A stretch of DNA of 64,000 bases, from the NCBI RefSeq assembly GCF_040183065.1, contig NW_027185500.1, positions 496,001-560,000 of the forward strand, given 5' to 3'. The stretch is from Periplaneta americana. Taxonomy: Eukaryota; Arthropoda; Insecta; Blattodea; Blattidae. Shown here piece by piece: positions 57,983-64,000 of this stretch (the stretch's first letter is position 1; each line of letters begins with the position of its first letter). Both the position numbers and the translations under genes were made by a program. The notes under the pieces were generated by a model that was not told the origin of the DNA, did no database searches, and saw only the letters and a program-made list of their open reading frames with translations.

Positions 57983-58136
57983 GTAAGTCAACTATATCCA
58001 CCATAAACATTCACTTACGGCTAATAATAGCACGTTCAGGGCAAAATTTTAATATTTTTATCACAAAATTTGCAGAGTTCTTGGTCACATACGAGTAAAC
58101 GAGGTAATGACGACATTATGCAATTGTAAGGAATAA

Positions 58137-58272
58137 TAAAGACAAAGAGGGGAAGGAACTGGCAAGACTAAACCATTATCTCCTGGCTTAGTTGCCTCAT
58201 GAATGGTACCTTGATGGTGTCACTTGTGAGTTCAGACCTGTCTTTTCCGGCAGTTGACTAAACAACAACAGT
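58137..58272 (-). repeat. Dispersed repeat X, copy 2 (inverted)
   Basis: Reverse complement of the family seen at 49953 and 62074, with landmarks GGAAGGAACTGGCAAG, CTTAGTTGCCTCATGAATGG, GTGTCACTTGTGAGTTCAGA and GTTGACTAAACAACAACAG. Confidence 0.75.
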
Positions 58273-58987
58273 ATTGACAAATTATACAGAGTGTTTTAAA
58301 AAATAGACTGAAAGTAATCAAAGTGTTAGGGAATGTTAGCTAAGAATTGTTAGAGGTTGAATTGCACCGTAATTTTGTCGGAAAATGTGTTACATGCAAT
58401 CATACCTGGGGAATCACCAGTGTCTTGTCCTGAAAATCGACTTCTGGTCCCAGCAGTGAACGTTCTAGGAAATAGTTTCAGGAGAGCGGCAAGAAACCCG
58501 AGAGACGGAAAGTGGAGACATTATTAGCAAGAACGAGAAGCCGCAAACTGATCTGCGCGGGTCAGATTGGTTCACGACCGGAATAACGCTAAAATTATGT
58601 TAAGAGTACAATTTCTATAACTGTTTTTTTTTTTTTTTTGTTTTTAGTTTGTTTGAAGAAGACAAACTATATCCCAAGTAATGGTTCGTTTATATAATAT
58701 ATATTTTTTTTTTTTTTTTTTGAGGCAGGTCAAGCCTAATAATAACTGATAGGATTTGAGCAATAATTATTCCACTTTCTGTTGAATAAACTGAAACATC
58801 GGTCACATGACTCTGTGAAAAAAAATCCATTTTAGAGTTATTCAAGAAATAAAAATCACTGCATCCAGGCTCGAATCCGCTCTTGCCTGCATGATTTGCA
58901 CATGTCTGAGCCATCTGAGACGAGACGGAGGACTTCACTTCTGCGCCTGTCAGTACCCTCACCGAGGTCTGAATGTAGTACACTATA
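58273..58987. other. No supported gene; T-runs and a possible SINE tail
   Basis: Two long T-runs (58626-58640 and 58707-58722). Minus-strand text around 58860-58920 faintly resembles a tRNA-like SINE head, but the boxes are too worn to call. Confidence 0.4.
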
Positions 58988-60268
58988 AGTGGTACAGTCA
59001 TTAAGTTCTAATACTGAGCGCATAGTGACGTTGTGGTGCACTATAGCGCACATGTGGCACCATGGTATGATACCTTGTCAGTTAGTCTCTCGGCCCAACA
59101 AGAGATAGTTGAGTGCATGCACTGTAAGCAGAACTACGGTCTTTGTTGTGACGGTGATTTGAATGCGCACGTCGGAACCCGAGATGTCACAGTTTGAGCA
59201 ACGGGCAAACATCAAGTTCTGCCAGAAATTAGGCAAAACTGCTGCCGAAACGTTTAAAATGATGCAGCAAGTTTACAGTGAGGACGCAGTGAGTCGCAGT
59301 GTTGTGTTTAGGTGGCACCGACATTTCTTGCAAGGAAGAGACAGTTTGGAAGATGATGTGCGTACTGGTCGGCCACAAACAATTCGAACTGAACGCAAGA
59401 TCCAAGAAGTTGCAACGTTGGTGCATGCTAACCGCTCCCAATCGGTAGACGATATCGCAGCAACAGTAGGGGTCAGCCATGGTACTTGCTACAAAATTCT
59501 GTCTGATGACCTGAACATGTCTCGTGTTACCCAGCACAGTGTGCCACGAATCCTGTCGCAAGACCAACGTGATGATCGCATGACGATTTGTGGTGACCTC
59601 ATCAGTAGTGCTGACGATAATCCGACGTTTCTCAACCGGATAATAACTGGAGACGAAACTTGGTGTTTCCTTTACAATCCGCAACTGAAATGACAATCCG
59701 CCACCTGGAAAACGCTGTTATCACCACGACAGAAAAAACCGCGACAAGACAGGTCAAAAGGCAAGGTGATGCTTGATTCAAATGGAATTGTTCACATGGA
59801 ATTCAATTCGCCGTAAGCGACCTGAGCTATGGCGTACAAAGAATTGGCTGTTGCTACATGAACCCCCCCTGAACATCGCTCTGTCCTTGTCCAAGAGAAA
59901 CTTGCAAGACAACAGGTGACAGTTCTTCCACACCCTCCGTACTCACCTGATCTCGCACCATGCGATTTTTTTCTCTTTCCTCGCATGAAAGCAACCCTAC
60001 GTGGGCGTAGATTTCATTCTTCCGAAGAGGTCATGACTGCCACAGGAGCAGCCATACGGGATCTTCCTGCCAACATCTTTCAGCGGTGCTTCCAGCAGCT
60101 ATACCAACGTTGGCAAACGTGCATAACGGCCAACGGAGACTATTTTGAGGGAGGATGTGGTTCTATTTAAATGTACGCCGTGTTATGCGGCATCTTGTGA
60201 TACATCCAGATTCTTGTGGGAGCCTACCCTCCAGGCGTCAAGTCTTAGAACTTAATGACTGTACCACG
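58988..60268 (+). mobile_element. mariner transposon with TA duplication
   Basis: Inverted ends AGTGGTACAGTCATTAAGTT (left) and CGTGGTACAGTCATTAAGTT (right, reverse complement) extend through CTAA. TA lies outside both (58986-58987 and 60269-60270). The length, 1.28 kb, is normal for mariner. Confidence 0.92.
59163..60170 (+). pseudogene. mariner transposase (DD34D), inactivated
   Basis: The protein opens with the paired helix-turn-helix region (MSQFEQRANIKFCQKLGKTA, VFRWHRHFLQGRDSLEDD, GRPQTIRTERKIQEVATLV, SVDDIAATVGVSHGTCYKIL). The core has IITGDETWCFLYNP (first Asp). A TGA follows at 59690. About 20 residues are missing after VHMEFNSP (near 59812). Then ELWRTKNWLLLH runs into a C-run where one base is lost at the second catalytic Asp (HDNAPAH in intact relatives). 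PYSPDLAPCDFFLFPRMKAT holds the third Asp, and the protein ends NGDYFEGGCGSI. Three defects (stop, deletion, frameshift) make it inactive, yet identity to an intact frame is high, so it is fairly young. Confidence 0.92.
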
Positions 60269-60269
60269 T

Positions 60270-60528
60270 ATAGACGGCCAGTTCAAGAGGGAAACAACTC
60301 AACATTTAAAGTTATGAGAAACGAGAATTTTAAAGCTTCATGTTGCTGTGAAAAATCCAATTAACGCATTTTAATTATTTGAAACTTATGATGTAACTAT
60401 TTGAAACATCATTAACAGAATTCTGGAGTAATTGGTTACTCACACGACATATTGCTTTAAAATGCAGTTTTCTCAAAACTTTCAATTTTCAGTCGTTTCC
60501 TTCTAAACTGGGTCGTTCATATCAATAT
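60270..60528. mobile_element. Foldback MITE, copy 2
   Basis: Same arms as 9974-10200: TAGACGGCCAGTTCAAGAGG then GAAACAACTCAACATTTAAA on the left, and TCAGTCGTTTCCTTCTAAAC then TGGGTCGTTCAT on the right. The mariner is inserted at its left edge (TA at 60269-60270). Confidence 0.7.
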
Positions 60529-60756
60529 ACAAATCCATTTTCTTCATATTTTCTCAAGTGCATTTCAGAAAGGTTTACGACAGCATTCGAAATAGAACGA
60601 ATGCTCCATATCTCTGAGCATGCGCAGTTGCTTGTATCTGGAACTTTGAATATTCAAAGGCCCATTACTTTTTTCTTATATTGTACATAATCACGGCTCC
60701 CTAAAAATGATTTACTTATTGTTGATAGTTTGATGACGTACATATTATCATTCTTA

Positions 60757-62004
60757 GAGTAAGGGAGGGTATTGTCGGATACCATTTTGATGTTTCAAAA
60801 TAAAGGTAATTGAAAAAAGTTAGAACTGGAATTACTTAGTATTATAATAACCTCTTGGGGTTCCTGCAGATTGTACATAAGTATTATGTAATTTACATAA
60901 TATGTATTTGCTGTATAACTTGCAAAGACAAAACAGAAATAATATCATCACTGACAGAATGGGAAGCTAATGTCGGATACATTAGACATTATTATGTAAG
61001 AGGTATGATAATGCATTTAAAATAATATATTGCATATCAGAAACTATTACAATAGTGTTCTGTTTAGCCAACTGATATGCAAGCCTTTTAACATCATTTC
61101 TGGTTCATCCTAAATATTTTCTCTCCATCATTAACACATAGTCAACTAGCAAGTGAAGCTGGGAGAATTGGTTTTCGTCCAAGTTTCGATTTAACGGCTT
61201 TGGTGGGCTCAGAGTTGGACCGTACATAATCAAATAATGTTGATCGAGATACATTGAATCTTTTGGAAGCAGCAAGATAGCCCATTCTTTTCTCCCGTAC
61301 TGCGACAATGGCATTTACCATATCTTCAGACTTCCATTTTTTTTAGACTGAATCTCTTTTTTCTTTTACTTTAGGTATCTAAAAATATCAGAAGAAGAAA
61401 CAATTTGTTACTTCATAATATTCGATTAATTAGAAAATTAATTACTTACATTAATTAAAAATACCCAGGAGTAAAAATGTAGTGGTTTGTTATAGAAAAC
61501 ATATAAATGGGTTTAAGGCAGCTTTTATGTAGCGAGCAGCATTGAAATATAGCCGACAATGCCCTCGGCTAGTATCCGACATTGCCCTCGGCTAGTATCC
61601 GACATTGGCCGACTCTTCACAAACAGTAAAACAAGCCAGCTGCATGAAACATGTTGTCGATAGCATTTCTGCAATTAGAGAATTAAGAAGCCTTGTCTAT
61701 GGTATATCAAACAGTGCATACCATGTTGTGTAAATATAAGAATAACTTGTAACGAATAAATTACATTACTTACCCTCAAAAAGTTTTTTTTTTTTTTTTT
61801 TTTTTTTGCAGAAACTTTGAAAACATGCTATTCACACACAGTGAAGCACTCAACAGTAATGGCTATTCATGCAGATGTTCGTCTACTTGTAGAGAACGTA
61901 ATGCATTATTTTCACATCAGATTGCACCATTCGATGGAAAAGAAATATGTTATCCGAGATTATCCGACATTACCAGACCTTTCTGACAATCCCCTCCCTT
62001 ACTC
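60757..62004 (-). mobile_element. pogo-type element, deleted, with TA duplication
   Basis: Ends GAGTAAGGGAGGGTATTGTC (left) and GAGTAAGGGAGGGGATTGTC (right, reverse complement), with TA outside both (60755-60756 and 62005-62006). The motif TATCCGACATT, or its complement, recurs near both ends (about 60774, 60971, 61577, 61601 and 61966), including a tandem pair GCCCTCGGCTAGTATCCGAC. It keeps only the DNA-binding part of a transposase. Confidence 0.88.
61100..61345 (-). pseudogene. psq DNA-binding domain of a pogo transposase
   Basis: On the minus strand the frame reads KWKSEDMVNAIVAVREKRMG, YLAASKRFNVSRSTLFDYVR, then SNSEPTKAVKSKLGRKPILP. This is a complete pipsqueak-type helix-turn-helix followed by the basic GRKP linker seen in pogo/Tigger proteins. 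A stop and frameshift follow at ASLAS. The catalytic domain is absent. A longer frame in another phase overlaps this region but is an accidental shadow. Confidence 0.75.
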
Positions 62005-62006
62005 TA

Positions 62007-62460
62007 ATACGTACTATTTATTCTGTTTATTAGCTAGCAATCAGTGTGATAACGACGATTTTCACTCAGCATTGTTGTTGTTGTTTAGCCAACTGTCCGA
62101 AGACAAGTCTGAACCTCACAAGTGATACCAAGAACGCACACTTATGAGGTAACTAGGTCAGGAGATTATGGGTTAGGGTGGCCAGTTCCTTTCCCCCTCC
62201 AGAGCATACATCGCCGACTAGCTACATATTACACTAGTCAGACTTCAGATGCATACAAACAATAATTGTTCTTCCTCTGACACACATCGTCAAGTGAGAT
62301 GTACTGCCTGGTAATATATGTACATATCAGCCAGAAACTCAATATTGCTTTTTAGCTGGACCCTGAACAGAAGAGGAGGCAGATGCAGTCCAGGTGATCT
62401 ACAAATCCGCACATTTCAACGATTCGACTTCTTCTGAAGGTACAGTAATATTTCAAAGTA
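62007..62460 (+). repeat. Segmental duplication, copy 3 (decayed)
   Basis: TTAGCTAGCAATCAGTGTGA matches the region upstream of the exon-like segments at about 9155 and 50930. After an insertion of repeat X, ATTGCTTTTTAGCTGGACCC and TCGACTTCTTCTGAAGGTAC match the acceptor and donor sides. All three frames contain stops, so the exon is dead here. The deleted pogo element sits at its 5' edge and an IS630-type element follows. Confidence 0.6.
62074..62205 (+). repeat. Dispersed repeat X, copy 3
   Basis: GTTGTTGTTTAGCCAACTGT, CTGAACCTCACAAGTGATAC, CTTATGAGGTAACTAGGTCA and GGCCAGTTCCTTTCCCCCTC match the other two copies in order. Confidence 0.75.
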
Positions 62461-62488
62461 GGGAAGCAGTAACTAAATACAATGAATA

Positions 62489-63222
62489 CAGGCTGTTTCA
62501 AGAGGAATAGTAAATATTTTGGAGAGCGGTAGTATGTACTATAGTGTGTAAAGAGTTCATATAAACATGTGTCCAATTTTCAATGTATGTTGAAATACAG
62601 CTCCTAGTATGTTACATATAAAAGACCTTAGAAATGATATGAAGCAAATGACTACGCACAAAGGAATAGTACGTGTCGCTCTTGTAAGATCGTCTGAGGG
62701 CAGCATTTGTATTTCCTTTGGCCACGAAGATGGGCATGTTCGTACAGCGCCTGTACATTTTAGCCTCCAGGTAACTCATTTAATATCATATTCCCAAAAA
62801 GATGAATCAGCCCCGGTAATCACGTACATTGGCCTCCAAAGTCCCCAGACCTTAATCCTGTCGATTTTGTCTTTTGAAGCGAAGTATACAAAACCCTAGC
62901 AAACACAAGGATCAAATTATTGGTCGCTCACATTATGAATAGTATTGCTCTCAAAAGGAACAACAAGACGACCTGAGAAGGACAGAGCGGAAGAGTGCAT
63001 TCAACTGTTGAATTATATTGATACCATGTAAATAAACAATAAATGTAATTGTTAAGTCATTTGTCTTTCCTCCTTGTCTTGTAGGCTTGTTATGCACAAC
63101 ATACAAGCAGTTGTATTTCCATACCCATTGAAAATTGGGCACTTGTTTATATAAACTTTTTTACTCAGCATAGTCCATACTACCGTCCTCTAAATATTTA
63201 CTATTCCTGCTGAAACACCCTC
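62489..63222 (+). mobile_element. Deleted IS630/mariner-type element with long TIRs
   Basis: The inverted arms run for about 120 bp (left CAGGCTGTTTCAAGAGGAAT, right reverse complement GAGGGTGTTTCAGCAGGAAT; both continue AGTAAATATTT). TA lies outside both (62487-62488 and 63223-63224). The centre keeps a transposase scrap: WPPKSPDLNPVDFVF (last catalytic Asp) and SEVYKTLANTRIK. It differs from the relic at 47176-48537. Confidence 0.85.
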
Positions 63223-63224
63223 TA

Positions 63225-63764
63225 TTTAAAAAAAATTAATTACCAACTACTCTGTCATTTAAACTGCAGAATGATTCTCCCGTTTTGTTTGTCAAACTCG
63301 TCTATGACGACATCATAAAGTCTGACGGTTCCTTGAAAGATTTTTAAATTTCAAAACTGCCGACTGTGAAATTCTCTCTTGGCGTATAGAGTTTCTCACA
63401 AATGTCTTTAGCCTCTTCAGAACAGAGATGAAGTAGTGGTAGGAATTGTTAGTGTAAGTTCACAAACTTTGACAACTGCAAAGTTGGCCATCTCTACTTT
63501 ATTTTCCTTAATACATTTCAACAACTCACTCACGCACCATAAGATAACAAAATATAATGGATCTTGAAATTTTTAACTTGCTGTGCTGTAAAAAGAGTAA
63601 AACGTGAATTATCAGGTTTTTCTCGCTGTACTATTCATTGTTATGATATCAAATGTCATTATGTATGATACGATATAGTAGGATATAATATATTATATAT
63701 ATAATAGGATATGAAGAGCAGAGAGGAAAACGCGTTAAGTTCAAAATAATTCAATTTCTGTAGT
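63225..63764. other. No supported gene; AT-rich run
   Basis: A TATA-rich stretch at about 63665-63710 is the only structure. Confidence 0.4.
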
Positions 63765-63803
63765 AATAATAATAATAATAATAATAATAATATTAATAAT
63801 AAT
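63765..63803. repeat. (TAA)n microsatellite
   Basis: TAA trinucleotide run. On the minus strand it gives a poly-leucine open frame, which is not a gene. Confidence 0.85.
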
Positions 63804-64000
63804 AATCCGTCACGCCACAGACCTTGAAGGGTCCAGGCCACCAGCCGGCTGCTGGCCTCACGTTCACATGCCGAAGCAAAGGTGGACGATCATCCAATCA
63901 GAATGGAGGTATCGTGTGGTTAACACGCTGACCTCCCAACCGTTATAGGTCGCTTTCGCCACTGGATTTCGCCATCTTTCGTAACCCCCAAGTTCATCAC
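63804..64000 (+). repeat. SINE-like dispersed repeat, cut by the window end
   Basis: CCGTCACGCCACAGACCTTG, CCAGCCGGCTGCTGGCCTCA, GGTGGACGATCATCCAATCA and GGTATCGTGTGGTTAACACG form a run that I recognise from abundant arthropod repeats. The tRNA-like GTGTGGTTAACACGCTGACC part suggests a SINE. The 3' part lies beyond the window. Confidence 0.6.

Noticed and set aside
59229-59696. 155-residue minus-strand frame
   Set aside because: It is antisense to the mariner transposase, which has clear motifs on the plus strand.
63659-63841. Minus-strand leucine-rich frame resembling a membrane segment
   Set aside because: It is a translation of the TAA microsatellite.
1-64000. CRISPR array, bacterial operon or prophage
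   Set aside because: No spacer-repeat pattern, ribosome-binding sites or bacterial genes are present; introns and transposon types are eukaryotic.

Overview
This is a eukaryotic, AT-rich, repeat-dominated window. The repeats point to an insect genome: CCTAA/TTAGG-type telomere-like units, an RTE-type retrotransposon with a (TAAG)n tail, tRNA-derived SINEs, and P, hAT, piggyBac, pogo and mariner elements. The RTE C-terminus and several SINEs resemble repeats I associate with cockroaches and termites, so a large blattodean genome is my best guess (inference; no database was searched). There is no operon, CRISPR array, rRNA gene or intact long host gene.

Layout. 1-1075 is a minisatellite carrying CCTAACCTAACC in most monomers. 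1440-1774 is a remnant of an uncharacterised arthropod gene family, followed by a SINE and a 5'-truncated RTE element with a 14-bp target duplication (2209-3630). 4070-4525 is a hAT-type MITE. 6493-7552 is a composite repeat found again at 56107-57174. 8952-9966 is the empty-site copy of a duplication whose second copy (48541-53434) carries three later insertions; a third, decayed copy lies at 62007-62460. 13121-23513 holds three DNA transposons with both ends visible: a P-superfamily element, a hAT element, and an element with CACTA-type ends whose protein belongs to a common but unnamed arthropod family. 24162-34820 holds a pogo element with a C-terminal PHD finger, an RT relic, and a second pogo relic split by a ZMYM/TTF-type hAT. 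35098-38008 is a 2.9-kb foldback structure enclosing a THAP-type exon. 38.7-45.2 kb is a repeat module plus a 140-bp satellite, interrupted by a piggyBac element; a diverged module and array recur at 53.5-56.1 kb. 58.9-63.2 kb holds a mariner, a foldback MITE, a deleted pogo and a deleted IS630/mariner-type element.

How it fits together. Almost every protein-coding stretch is a transposase or reverse transcriptase, and all are broken by frameshifts, stops or deletions, so the window looks like a nested graveyard. Many element boundaries are fixed by terminal inverted repeats plus target-site duplications read directly from the sequence. Several are confirmed by an unoccupied paralogous site in the same window. 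The only candidates for host coding sequence are two phase 1-1 exon-like segments on the + strand (9215-9394 and 57842-57982). Part 1 records how far each element can be reconstructed; stretches where I saw nothing are listed as such.
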